NCBI GenBank assembly: GCA_944384105.1
Contig: CALWSC010000056.1
Coordinates: forward strand, 1-33,925
Direction of reading: 5' to 3'
DNA: 33,925 bases
Origin: an uncultured Lachnospiraceae bacterium
GTDB lineage: Bacteria; Bacillota; Clostridia; Lachnospirales; Lachnospiraceae
In this document: in pieces, positions 26,288 to 33,851 of the stretch
How positions within the stretch are numbered: position 1 is the stretch's first letter
Layout: every line of letters starts with the position of its first letter
Program-made: the position numbers and the translations under genes
Notes under the pieces: model-generated
What the model saw: the letters and a program-made list of their open reading frames with translations, nothing else
What the model was told of the DNA's origin: nothing
Database searches by the model: none

Positions 26288-26578
26288 TCACCGGATCTGA
26301 AATCCTCTCTCCTTCTGCAGTGCGGCTGCAGATACTTCATAACGTTCCACTTCGATAAAACGCTCTCTGCACATATGCATGATCAGGCATTCAATCCGGT
26401 CTGGGCTGCCCTGTACCTCCATCGTCACGCTTCCGTCCCAGCCATTCTCAACCCATCCGGTGAGTCCCAGCTCCAGTGCATTGTTTTTGGCACGATAGCG
26501 GAAGCCCACTCCCTGCACTCTTCCGTAAAATACAATTCTTCTTCTGACCCCTGATTCCTTCTCCTGTACTGTTCTCAT
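26288..26578 (-). CDS. acyP: Acylphosphatase
   Basis: This 96-aa enzyme hydrolyses the acyl-phosphate bond. The signature GRVQGVGFRYR holds the phosphate-binding Arg27, and GWVENGWDGSV holds the catalytic Asn45. The length is typical. The frame continues to 26683 in the upstream gene, but an ATGA overlap with the YdcF gene stop and the family length place the start at 26578, after a modest ribosome site (AGAGGAT). The C-terminus (KERGFQIR) matches the family's FxIR ending. Confidence 0.94.
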   Translation of the reverse strand: MRTVQEKESGVRRRIVFYGRVQGVGFRYRAKNNALELGLTGWVENGWDGSVTMEVQGSPDRIECLIMHMCRERFIEVERYEVSAAALQKERGFQIR

Positions 26579-27234
26579 TTCCCTATCCTCTTCTTCCTTC
26601 TCTCCAGGTACTCCTCCATAGTGAGCGGCCGGCACTCCTGATCTGCTGCGTCCTCCCAGATCATCGCAAACTGGCTCCCGCACCTCTCAATCTCTCCCAG
26701 CACCATCGCCGCTTTCTTCTCATCAAGATACCAGTTTTCTCTGTTAATCCCCGTATCCGACGGACAGACGTAAAAGTCCGTGTCCGGAAAAACGAGCTGA
26801 TAATACATCCTGCACCGCCTCGCGTGGTATGCCTGGCAGCAGATAATCGCCCGCTTCGGCATAATCCCGCGGGATTCCAGAAGCTGCCGCGAATAAACCG
26901 CATTCTCATATGTGAACGTCGCCTCCTGCTCCTTCAGAACAGCATTTGGGCTGACACCGTTTGAAACCAGTACATCCGCAAGGAAGTCCGCTTCTGTAGC
27001 ATAATCCCCGCTGTAGCGATCCGTCTCACACAGAACCCCCTCAAATCTGCCCGCTGTGATGCTGAACTTTCCCGACGGCACCGTGATGGGCGCAAATCCC
27101 TCTCTCCAAAGCTTCGCCGCATGCTCCGCCATCTGCGGATACCGGTTCCCCGGAATAAAGATCACATCTGACTGCTGGGGCTCGTCCTGTGCAAACACAA
27201 AGTCTGTAATGTTTTTAAAAAATCTTTGGTTCAT
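26575..27234 (-). CDS. YdcF-family (DUF218) protein
   Basis: This 219-aa protein has the DUF218 Rossmann-like fold: DVIFIPGNRYPQMAEHAAKL near residue 38, a conserved Glu/Asn in ATFTYENAVYS near 110, and KRAIICCQAYHARRCRMYYQ near 130. The family includes SanA/YdcF envelope-related proteins, but the reaction is unknown. There is no membrane anchor or signal peptide, unlike many ElyC/SanA relatives, so it is probably cytoplasmic. AAGGAG lies six bases before the ATG. The stop overlaps the acylphosphatase start by ATGA. Confidence 0.88.
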   Translation of the reverse strand: MNQRFFKNITDFVFAQDEPQQSDVIFIPGNRYPQMAEHAAKLWREGFAPITVPSGKFSITAGRFEGVLCETDRYSGDYATEADFLADVLVSNGVSPNAVLKEQEATFTYENAVYSRQLLESRGIMPKRAIICCQAYHARRCRMYYQLVFPDTDFYVCPSDTGINRENWYLDEKKAAMVLGEIERCGSQFAMIWEDAADQECRPLTMEEYLERRKKRIGK

Positions 27235-27294
27235 ACAAATCTCCTTCTTCTGAACTCTATCATACCACACTTTATGAACAAATGAAATATGTAT

Positions 27295-27320
27295 CAGGGA
27301 TCGCTCTCCGCGACCCCCTG
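27295..27320 (-). terminator. Possible terminator after the amidase gene
   Basis: An imperfect stem pairs 27295-27304 with 27310-27320. The T-run after it on the - strand is poor (ATACATATTTCATTT), so this is a weak call. Confidence 0.35.
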
Positions 27321-27323
27321 CAC

Positions 27324-28091
27324 TTACATTGTAATAACAGTCGCATACCCCGCACGGCGCAGCTTCTGTTCCATCATGACTGCGTTTTGCAGCTCCTGAT
27401 ATACGCCGGTCTGCACACGGTACAGTCCGTTCTGATCCACGATATATGACGGAAATCCCTGCTCCAGAAGCTCCTGCAGCATCTCCTGCGCATACCGCTT
27501 CTCCCGGAAAGCCCCGGTCTGTACGCGGTACTCCATTTTCTGCTCCTGTATCTGCTCATTTTCGCGCAGTGTGCCCAGAATACCGTCCGCAATCGCCTGC
27601 GCGATCTCCTGCTCCATAGCATCAAATTTCTTATTATCCTCATCGTTGTTCAGAAATCCGACCTCGACAAGCACGGCGGGCATCTTTGTTCTTCTGAGTA
27701 CCACAAGCCCCGGGCGCGCCTTCACTCCAAGCTCTTTAAATCCCAGTTCTCCGAGAGCTCCCAAAATATTCTCAGCCATCTCAAGCTTTATGCCCGACTT
27801 ATCGTATACAAGCGTCTCTACCCCGTCGTACTGGTTCGGATTCTCGCTTGAATTGCGGTGTATCGAGATAAAATAATCCGCATTTGCCCGGTTTGCAATC
27901 TGAGCCTTCTCAAACGGTGTCTGATATACGTCCGTCGTCCGTGTATAAACCACATCAATCCCGTTATCTTCCAGGATTTTTCCCAGCTTCAATGCCACGG
28001 CGAGCGTATCGTCCTTCTCCTGCCGTCCCTGATACACCGCGCCGGGATCGCTGCCCCCGTGACCTGCATCCACAACTATCTTTACTGCCAT
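27324..28091 (-). CDS. N-acetylmuramoyl-L-alanine amidase with SPOR-like repeats, CwlC type
   Basis: This 255-aa enzyme cuts the amide bond between muramic acid and the peptide of peptidoglycan. The Amidase_3 domain (residues 3-175) has zinc ligands His11 (DAGHGG), Glu25 and His78 (SIHRNS), and catalytic Glu143 (VEVGFL). Two SPOR-type repeats follow (about 187-220 and 222-255, each with YRVQTGxxxE). There is no signal peptide. Length, domain order and lack of export signal match Bacillus CwlC, which lyses the mother cell late in sporulation. GAGGAG lies about nine bases before the ATG. A sigma-K-like -10 box lies upstream. Confidence 0.93.
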   Translation of the reverse strand: MAVKIVVDAGHGGSDPGAVYQGRQEKDDTLAVALKLGKILEDNGIDVVYTRTTDVYQTPFEKAQIANRANADYFISIHRNSSENPNQYDGVETLVYDKSGIKLEMAENILGALGELGFKELGVKARPGLVVLRRTKMPAVLVEVGFLNNDEDNKKFDAMEQEIAQAIADGILGTLRENEQIQEQKMEYRVQTGAFREKRYAQEMLQELLEQGFPSYIVDQNGLYRVQTGVYQELQNAVMMEQKLRRAGYATVITM

Positions 28092-28123
28092 GCGGCTGCT
28101 CTCCTCTATTTTGCGCTTTTTCT

Positions 28124-28132
28124 TATCATATG
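28124..28132 (-). promoter_or_regulatory. Sigma-K-like -10 box before the amidase gene
   Basis: CATATGATA on the - strand matches the sigma-K -10 consensus CATAnnnTA, about 35 bases before the ATG. No clear AC-type -35 box is seen at the expected distance, so the call is tentative; it also resembles sigma-E -10 boxes. Confidence 0.4.
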
Positions 28133-28165
28133 CAGTCTTTCTCTCTTTTGACCACGATCTCCCTA

Positions 28166-28194
28166 TTGCTCAAATTTCGACAAACTGTTACAAT
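28166..28194 (+). promoter_or_regulatory. Promoter of the lipid kinase gene
   Basis: TTGCTC (28166-28171), a 17-bp spacer and TACAAT (28189-28194). The leader to the ATG at 28237 would be about 36 nt. Confidence 0.6.
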
Positions 28195-28236
28195 GGGTAG
28201 GAACCACTACGAATCATTTCAGGAGGACTGTCTGTT

Positions 28237-29160
28237 ATGTATCATATTATTGTCAATCCGAAATCCAGCTCCGGCAGAGGCGCTCATATCTGGGCACAGG
28301 TGCGCCGAGAACTCGTGCGCAGGAAGATTCCTTTCGACGCAGTGCTTACCCGCTCCCGCGGTCACGCTGCCCGGCTTGCCGAGAAGCTCACTTGCCGTGG
28401 ATGGGACAGTTCCGATACGCTGATCGTTGTGGGCGGTGACGGCACACTGAACGAAGTGCTCGACGGCATCTGTCTCTTGGCCGGCATTACTGTCGGATAT
28501 ATCCCCACAGGCTCCGGTAATGACTTTGCCCGCGGCACCGGTATGTCCTCTGATCCGATGACGGCTCTTGAACACATTCTTCACCCGTCGGTAATCAGCA
28601 CGCTCGACGTGGGAACCGTTTCTTCCCCGCATCGGCGGGATCATTTTGCGATCAGCACTGGAATCGGATTTGACGCTGCCATCTGCCATGCAGCTCTCTC
28701 TTCCCCTGTCAAGAATGTGCTTAACCGGTTCCGCCTCGGCAAGCTCACCTACGCCGTGCTTGCACTAAAGATTTTCTTCACCTGCCCATTGGCGGATTTT
28801 ACAGTATCACTTGATCATGGCGATCCGGCGCACTTTTCACGCGTGTATTTTGCCGCTGTCATGAACCTGCCGTATGAGGGCGGCGGCCTGAAATTCTGTC
28901 CCCGCGCCCGCAGAGATGACGGTAGACTCGACGTACTCATTGTATCGGGAGTCTCAAGATTTCGCGCCGCACTGCTGCTTCTTGCAGCCTTTGCCGGAAA
29001 ACACACGCACCTTCCGGGCAGTCATCTGTTTCGCTGCAGAAGCGTGAAGATAAAAAGCAGTCTTCCGCTTCCGGTACATACAGACGGAGAATCTGCCGGC
29101 ATTCAGTCCGAACTTACCGTCTCACTCGAGCATGCGCCTGTCCGGATAATCCTTTCCTGA
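28237..29160 (+). CDS. Diacylglycerol kinase-family lipid kinase (YegS/BmrU/DgkB type)
   Basis: This 307-aa enzyme phosphorylates a lipid alcohol, most likely diacylglycerol, with ATP at the inner membrane face. The nucleotide-binding motif GGDGTLNE (residues 66-73) and PTGSGNDFARG (90-100) are intact, and the second beta-sandwich domain follows from about residue 130 to 300. AGGAGG lies ten bases before the ATG. The next gene, a glycerophosphodiester phosphodiesterase-family protein, follows by 52 bases without a terminator, so both probably belong to one unit of lipid turnover. The exact lipid substrate is not shown. Confidence 0.92.
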   Translation: MYHIIVNPKSSSGRGAHIWAQVRRELVRRKIPFDAVLTRSRGHAARLAEKLTCRGWDSSDTLIVVGGDGTLNEVLDGICLLAGITVGYIPTGSGNDFARGTGMSSDPMTALEHILHPSVISTLDVGTVSSPHRRDHFAISTGIGFDAAICHAALSSPVKNVLNRFRLGKLTYAVLALKIFFTCPLADFTVSLDHGDPAHFSRVYFAAVMNLPYEGGGLKFCPRARRDDGRLDVLIVSGVSRFRAALLLLAAFAGKHTHLPGSHLFRCRSVKIKSSLPLPVHTDGESAGIQSELTVSLEHAPVRIILS

Positions 29161-29212
29161 GCTTGGGGAATGACTGTCACTGTTGTATCATATAATGTCA
29201 GGAGGTATATTT

Positions 29213-30055
29213 ATGTACATTCTTATTGCTGCTGCTGTGCTGATTGTACTGGCGGCAGGATTCTATTTCTTTTCTATTATCCCGGATACATCCAGGCAGG
29301 ATGAGTGCCGGGAATTTACCAAATGGGAATATGCCCACCGCGGCCTTTTCAACCGTGAAGAAGGCGTACCGGAGAATTCCCTCGAATCGTTCCGCCGGGC
29401 TGTGCTTGCGGGCTATGCGATTGAGCTCGACGTCCAGCTCACGCGCGATAAACAGCTTGTAGTCTTCCACGACGACAACTTAAAGCGTATGTGCGGCGAG
29501 AACTTCCGTGTCTCTGATCTGAGCTACCAGGAGCTTCTTGAATATCCGCTCGACGGCACAGAATATAAGGTACCGCTCTTTACAGACGTCCTGGAGCTTG
29601 TGGACGGCAAAGTGCCTCTCCTCATCGAGATCAAATTGCCGCATCATCAGACGACCTTTATCTGCAGCGTTGTAAACGATCAGCTCCGCACATATAAGGG
29701 CCCATACTGCATTGAGTCCTTCAATCCCCTGGTACTCAAATGGTACCGCGATAACTGCCCTGTTGCAATCCGCGGGCAGCTGTCCGCAAAGTTCAGCCCG
29801 AAAGACGGCTTCAATGCGCTGCTGCGTTTCATGGGGCATCATTTGATGTTCAACTTTCTGGGGCGCCCGGATTTTATCTCCTACCATTATCTAGAGTGCA
29901 GAAATCTCAGCTTCCGGCTGCTGCGAAAGCTTTTTCATGTACCCGCAATGGGCTGGACTGTAAAATCCCAGCATGCATATGAGAAATATAAAGGAGAATT
30001 CGATACCTTTATTTTCGACAGTTTCATTCCTGAAAAAGAGCGAAAGATTTCTTAA
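29213..30055 (+). CDS. Glycerophosphodiester phosphodiesterase-family protein, membrane-anchored
   Basis: This 280-aa protein has one N-terminal membrane helix (residues 3-22) followed by a GDPD barrel. Conserved metal and catalytic residues are visible: His42-Arg43 (AHRG), Glu55 (PENS), Glu71 and Asp73 (IELDVQLT), His86 (VFHDD) and Glu139 (LLIEIK). It would split glycerophosphodiesters into glycerol 3-phosphate and an alcohol. The anchor suggests that the active domain faces outside, but orientation is inferred. AGGAGG lies seven bases before the ATG at 29213; a longer frame to 29183 lacks a ribosome site. It pairs with the lipid kinase gene. Confidence 0.92.
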   Translation: MYILIAAAVLIVLAAGFYFFSIIPDTSRQDECREFTKWEYAHRGLFNREEGVPENSLESFRRAVLAGYAIELDVQLTRDKQLVVFHDDNLKRMCGENFRVSDLSYQELLEYPLDGTEYKVPLFTDVLELVDGKVPLLIEIKLPHHQTTFICSVVNDQLRTYKGPYCIESFNPLVLKWYRDNCPVAIRGQLSAKFSPKDGFNALLRFMGHHLMFNFLGRPDFISYHYLECRNLSFRLLRKLFHVPAMGWTVKSQHAYEKYKGEFDTFIFDSFIPEKERKIS

Positions 30056-30071
30056 GAATCTCGAAACTTCG

Positions 30072-30099
30072 TTGACTTCCCAAAGCGCTGTGCTATAAT
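30072..30099 (+). promoter_or_regulatory. Promoter of the PAP2-type gene
   Basis: TTGACT (30072-30077), a 16-bp spacer and a perfect TATAAT (30094-30099). One of the best promoter matches in the window; predicted leader about 30 nt. Confidence 0.75.
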
Positions 30100-30135
30100 T
30101 TTTCTATGCTAGATTACATATATGGGAGTGATGAA

Positions 30136-30801
30136 ATGAAAATATCTTATTATATAAAGAGACTGCTGCCAGTGCTCCTGTACGGCGTATTTTACCTTGT
30201 GTGCTTCTTCTATCTGGAGCAGCGGCATGTGCGGTCCCACTACATCATACATACGGGAATTGATGAGCTGATTCCTTTCTGTGAATACTTCATCATCCCA
30301 TATCTTTTATGGTTTTTCTATATTTTCTTGACAGTGGCGTATTTCCTTTTTCAAAAGAACGACAGCCGTGAATACTATCGGCTGATCCTCTCGCTGGGAC
30401 TTGGAATGACGGTATTTCTGCTGGTGTCCTGGATTTTCCCGAACGGACAGGATCTCCGCCCTCTGCAGTTTCCGCGCGACAACGTCTTTACCGATATGGT
30501 GCGTATTTTGTATCGCGGAGATACTCCAACGAATATCTTCCCCAGCATTCATGTCTTTAACTCAACGGCATGCTGCATTGCGGTCTGTACAAGCGAACAT
30601 CTGAAGAAGCACCGGGCAGTTCGATTCGGCATCATTGCCCTGACTGTACTGATTATCCTCTCGACGATGTTCCTGAAGCAGCACTCCATCCTCGACGTAA
30701 TCTGTGCGCTTGCACTTAACTACGGAGCGTATGCGCTGTTCTATCGTCCGCATTTTGAATCTTACCGCGCAAAAGCTGTTGAGAAAAAACGTTTTCTTTA
30801 A
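30136..30801 (+). CDS. PAP2-family membrane phosphatase-like protein
   Basis: This 221-aa protein has about six hydrophobic helices and the PAP2 active-site pieces PSIH (His139) and a later KQHSILD with His183 and Asp187. In standard PAP2 enzymes the third motif starts with Ser-Arg and the first has Lys and Arg-Pro; here the third starts Ser-Thr and the first is reduced to LRP (Arg108-Pro109). Activity on phosphatidate or isoprenyl phosphates is therefore uncertain. GGGAGTG lies five bases before the ATG at 30136; an in-frame ATG at 30106 has no ribosome site. It follows the GDPD gene but has its own promoter. Confidence 0.85.
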   Translation: MKISYYIKRLLPVLLYGVFYLVCFFYLEQRHVRSHYIIHTGIDELIPFCEYFIIPYLLWFFYIFLTVAYFLFQKNDSREYYRLILSLGLGMTVFLLVSWIFPNGQDLRPLQFPRDNVFTDMVRILYRGDTPTNIFPSIHVFNSTACCIAVCTSEHLKKHRAVRFGIIALTVLIILSTMFLKQHSILDVICALALNYGAYALFYRPHFESYRAKAVEKKRFL

Positions 30802-30809
30802 AAGTTCAA

Positions 30810-30854
30810 ATGGCGCGCCGCGCTTCGGAACGTTTTCCGTGCACGGCACGCCAT
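30810..30854. terminator. Long hairpin between convergent genes, likely bidirectional terminator
   Basis: A 14-bp stem with two G-T wobbles pairs 30810-30823 with 30841-30854 and continues inward as CGGAA/TTCCG with a small loop. No good T-run is present on either side, so termination by this hairpin alone is likely rather than certain. Confidence 0.55.
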
Positions 30855-30886
30855 ATCCTATTTCTTCCGGATTTTCCCAACAATCA

Positions 30887-31903
30887 TCAGTTAAATCCGT
30901 AAATTCTCTGAGCAATCTTATATGTGGCCACAGATACCTGTCTTCCGCTCTTGCCTGGAAGATTTGAGAGTCTTCCCAGCAGGCTGCAGCGCACCTGCAT
31001 ATACATCTTATAATCCTTCGATTTCATATATCTCCACAGCTCGACCTTCTTCTCGAAGTTTTCCTCCGTGTTGGAGCGAATCAGCATAATGGACGATACC
31101 GTCGTAATGATAGTGAGATAATTCAGCATATACTTTCTCAGATGCTTCGGCAGGCTTTTCTGCTCCGCCATGTAATCTATCATCAGTTTATTTACCTTGA
31201 TCTGCTGATCAATGCGGCGGATCATCACATCCTCCTGCACGGACTGATCCTCTCTTCCAATGAAATAGCGGTAGAAATTCACATCCAGATAATACATGGT
31301 CTTCACATATGGAAACGGCACAAATGCCACCAGGTTGTCCACATAAAACGTATGTTTCGGCAGCACCATCCCGCTCTCTCTCAGAAGCTGTGTCCTGTAG
31401 ATCAGGGAATGCATCAGCAGATATCTGCTCTTTCCCAGAGACTTAAAATCCTCCCAGCTGAAAAATCGGTCCGTCGGCAGGCTTGAGCCGTATCGCATAA
31501 CTCTCTTCTTCCTGGCTCCCTGCTTCTCATAGACATAATTGCTGATCAGCATGTCAAGCGTCCGCGGTCCCCGGATCGCCTCATCCAGTACCGCCAGAAT
31601 CTTACGGTACGCCTCCTCATTTACCCAGTCGTCGCTGTCCACCACTTTAAAATACAGTCCTGATGCGTTGGCAAGTCCGGTGTTCACGGCCTCACCGTGC
31701 CCTCCGTTTTCCTGGTGTACTGCCTTAATAATTGTCGGATATTTTTCCGCATATTCGTCGGCAATCTGTGCCGTCTCATCCGTGGAGCCATCGTCCACGA
31801 TTATGATCTCCACGTCTTCCCCGCCTACCAGAAGGGACTCCACACAATTCTTCATGTAGGCTGCGGAATTATAGCATGGAACTGCAAAAGACAATATTTT
31901 CAT
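30887..31903 (-). CDS. Family 2 glycosyltransferase
   Basis: This 338-aa protein has the GT-A fold of family 2 glycosyltransferases: an N-terminal FAVPCYNSAAYM, the nucleotide-binding DDGSTD (Asp37-Asp42), the ENGGHGEAVNTGL segment and the metal-binding DSDDW (89-93). It would move a sugar from a nucleotide sugar to a cell-surface or lipid acceptor. There are no clear membrane helices; the C-terminal third is basic and helical, as in EpsJ/LPS-type relatives. The acceptor is unknown. GAGGTGG lies seven bases before the ATG. It lies 12 bases after mutY and is cotranscribed with it, away from any polysaccharide cluster. Confidence 0.92.
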   Translation of the reverse strand: MKILSFAVPCYNSAAYMKNCVESLLVGGEDVEIIIVDDGSTDETAQIADEYAEKYPTIIKAVHQENGGHGEAVNTGLANASGLYFKVVDSDDWVNEEAYRKILAVLDEAIRGPRTLDMLISNYVYEKQGARKKRVMRYGSSLPTDRFFSWEDFKSLGKSRYLLMHSLIYRTQLLRESGMVLPKHTFYVDNLVAFVPFPYVKTMYYLDVNFYRYFIGREDQSVQEDVMIRRIDQQIKVNKLMIDYMAEQKSLPKHLRKYMLNYLTIITTVSSIMLIRSNTEENFEKKVELWRYMKSKDYKMYMQVRCSLLGRLSNLPGKSGRQVSVATYKIAQRIYGFN

Positions 31904-31915
31904 CTCAAATCCACC

Positions 31916-32992
31916 TCATCTCTTCTCGTATTTCTCCTGCCCCAGAAGCAGGTTCATATATCTCGCATATGCGGCAAACGCTGCAGGCATCGGATACCTC
32001 TGCTGCGCGCTGTCCACATCCACGAAAATCAGTTCGTCCTCTGTGCGCTCCTCCAGAGCAGCAATACGAACCGCATAGCCGCGCATCCTCCACTCCACAT
32101 GGGAGAAAATGTGGCGCGCATCCTCAAGCTTACGGATCTGAAGCGGCATAAGCCCGTATCCTTTCAAAAGCTTCAGAACCTCCTCTTCACTCAGATAACC
32201 ATCAAAATTCGGAAATTCAAACATTCCCGCAAGCAGTCCTTTGGGAGGGCGTTTTCGCACGGCAAGATGCTCTCCATCCAGAATTACAAGAACCGTTCGT
32301 TCCTCAACTCTGCGCTCCTTAGCTTTTTTCTTCACCGGGAGTCCCATCTCAGTTCCGTGTGCCCTGGCAAGGCAGAATTGCCTAAGCGGGCACTCCCGGC
32401 ACTTTGGCGCCCCGTTCGGCACACAGATAACTGCGCCCAGTTCCATGAGCGCCTGGTTAAAGTCTCCGGCGCTGCCCGCAGGCATAATCTCAAGCAGCGC
32501 TCTCTCCACACGGCTCTTTGTGGACTGCTTTAAAATATCCGAATCGTCCTCCGTCAGCCTGCTGATTACCCGCAGCACATTCCCGTCCACGGCAGGTACC
32601 GGAATCTCATAGGCAATTGATGCAATCGCTCCCGCTGTATAGCTTCCAATTCCGGCAAGGCTTTTCAGCTTCTCATAATCTGCTGGCAGCCTGCCGCCAA
32701 ATTCCTCCATCACCTGCTTGGCGGCTTTCTGCATATTTCGGACACGGTTATAATAGCCGAGTCCTTCCCAGAGCTTCAGCAGTTCTTCCTCGCCGCACTG
32801 CGCAAGGGCTGAAATATCGGGAAGTGCCGTTGTAAAACGCTCAAAAAACGGTTTTACCGCCTCCACTCTCGTCTGCTGGAGCATAATCTCGGATACCCAG
32901 ATCTCATACGCATCCCTGCGTTCTCTCCACGGCAGAATTCTGTGTCCCTTCCGATACCATGCGAGCAGGGGTTCTACAATTTCTTCCAACAT
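31916..32992 (-). CDS. mutY: A/G-specific adenine DNA glycosylase
   Basis: MutY removes adenine mispaired with 8-oxoguanine. The 358-aa product has catalytic Glu35 (SEIMLQQTRV), the helix-hairpin-helix LAGIGSYTAGAI with Asp136 (PAVDGNV), a [4Fe-4S] motif and a C-terminal NUDIX-like 8-oxoG recognition domain (about 230-358, with FSHVEWRMRGY). The Fe-S motif is C-x7-C-x2-C-x5-C, one residue longer in its first gap than the E. coli form. AAAGGAGA lies four bases before the ATG at 32992; a frame to 33061 lacks a ribosome site. It is the first gene of a two-gene unit. Confidence 0.96.
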   Translation of the reverse strand: MLEEIVEPLLAWYRKGHRILPWRERRDAYEIWVSEIMLQQTRVEAVKPFFERFTTALPDISALAQCGEEELLKLWEGLGYYNRVRNMQKAAKQVMEEFGGRLPADYEKLKSLAGIGSYTAGAIASIAYEIPVPAVDGNVLRVISRLTEDDSDILKQSTKSRVERALLEIMPAGSAGDFNQALMELGAVICVPNGAPKCRECPLRQFCLARAHGTEMGLPVKKKAKERRVEERTVLVILDGEHLAVRKRPPKGLLAGMFEFPNFDGYLSEEEVLKLLKGYGLMPLQIRKLEDARHIFSHVEWRMRGYAVRIAALEERTEDELIFVDVDSAQQRYPMPAAFAAYARYMNLLLGQEKYEKR

Positions 32993-33020
32993 AAGCTCTC
33001 CTTTGTTTTGTTCCTTTCTT

Positions 33021-33049
33021 ATCATGCCACAAAAACTGCGAAAATGCAA
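33021..33049 (-). promoter_or_regulatory. Promoter candidate of mutY
   Basis: On the - strand TTGCAT (33044-33049), a 17-bp spacer and CATGAT (33021-33026). Confidence 0.45.
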
Positions 33050-33062
33050 AAAGATTGTCAAA

Positions 33063-33089
33063 AATTAAGAAAATCTTTACTTCTTAATT
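33063..33089. repeat. 9-bp perfect inverted repeat between divergent genes
   Basis: AATTAAGAA (33063-33071) and TTCTTAATT (33081-33089) flank a nine-base centre. It lies between the mutY and HAD promoters and may be an operator, or a weak hairpin followed by T on the + strand. Confidence 0.6.
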
Positions 33090-33094
33090 TTTTC

Positions 33095-33123
33095 TTGCAT
33101 TCATCCTAAAAACTGGCTACAAT
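33095..33123 (+). promoter_or_regulatory. Promoter of the HAD phosphatase gene
   Basis: TTGCAT (33095-33100), a 17-bp spacer and TACAAT (33118-33123). The leader to the ATG at 33171 is about 40 nt. Confidence 0.6.
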
Positions 33124-33170
33124 GGGTGTGCGGAGAAATCCGCCTACATTATTAAAGGAGATTTTGATTT

Positions 33171-33800
33171 ATGCATACAGACGGTATTCTGTTTGATCTT
33201 GACGGAACGCTGTGGGATTCCACAGAGCTCGTGGCAGAGGCATGGAACGAAGTGATCCGCAAAAATACACTTCTCGATCTGAATCTTGACGGTACGCGCC
33301 TGAAGCAGCTCTTTGGCCAGCTTCTGCCCGACATTGCAGCGCAGATCTTCCCGAACTGCCCAAAAGCGCGGCAGCTTGAACTCATTGACCTGTGCTGCAA
33401 AAGAGAGCATGAAGTGCTGTCCGAGACGTGCGCACCCCTCTATGAGAATCTCGAGCAGACGCTCGATGCACTCTCACGCAGCTTTCCGCTTTTCATTGTA
33501 AGCAACTGCCAGGCTGGCTATATTGAGACATTTCTCAAAACAAGCCGTCTGGAAAAATATTTTAAGGGTCACCTGTGCCCGGGCGATACCGGAGAGGCAA
33601 AAGCGCACAATATCGGCGAAATTATTCGCCGTTATGCGCTGTCCGCTCCCGTTTACGTCGGCGATACAATGGGGGACTATCTGGCGGCAAAGGAGAACAA
33701 GATTCCTTTCGTGTTTGCCTCCTACGGCTTCGGCACTGTCAGTGCACCCGACTGCACGATAGCGAAACCCATGGATTTGCTTTCACTCTTTGACAGATAA
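33171..33800 (+). CDS. HAD-family phosphatase (phosphoglycolate phosphatase-like)
   Basis: This 209-aa cytoplasmic enzyme has the HAD core: motif I FDLDGTLWDS with nucleophile Asp9 and acid/base Asp11, motif II IVSN (Ser111), motif III Lys144 and motif IV VGDTMGDYLAA (Asp165, Asp169). The helical cap (about residues 16-85) marks it as the Gph/PgmB type that acts on small phosphorylated metabolites. Substrate cannot be told. AAAGGAG lies about ten bases before the ATG. It is a single-gene unit with its own promoter and terminator. Confidence 0.92.
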   Translation: MHTDGILFDLDGTLWDSTELVAEAWNEVIRKNTLLDLNLDGTRLKQLFGQLLPDIAAQIFPNCPKARQLELIDLCCKREHEVLSETCAPLYENLEQTLDALSRSFPLFIVSNCQAGYIETFLKTSRLEKYFKGHLCPGDTGEAKAHNIGEIIRRYALSAPVYVGDTMGDYLAAKENKIPFVFASYGFGTVSAPDCTIAKPMDLLSLFDR

Positions 33801-33802
33801 AA

Positions 33803-33851
33803 AAGGGGCTGTGAAAAAATGAGAAATCATTTTTTCACAGTCCTCTTTTTA
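33803..33851 (+). terminator. Strong terminator after the HAD gene
   Basis: A perfect 14-bp stem pairs 33809-33822 with 33827-33840 around a GAAA tetraloop, extended outward by GG/CC pairs and followed by five T (33846-33850). The remaining bases to 33925 hold nothing I can name. Confidence 0.92.

Noticed and set aside
29191-29196. TATAAT just before the glycerophosphodiester phosphodiesterase gene
   Set aside because: No -35 box at the right distance, and the start would fall within the ribosome binding site; the gene is more likely read from the lipid kinase promoter.
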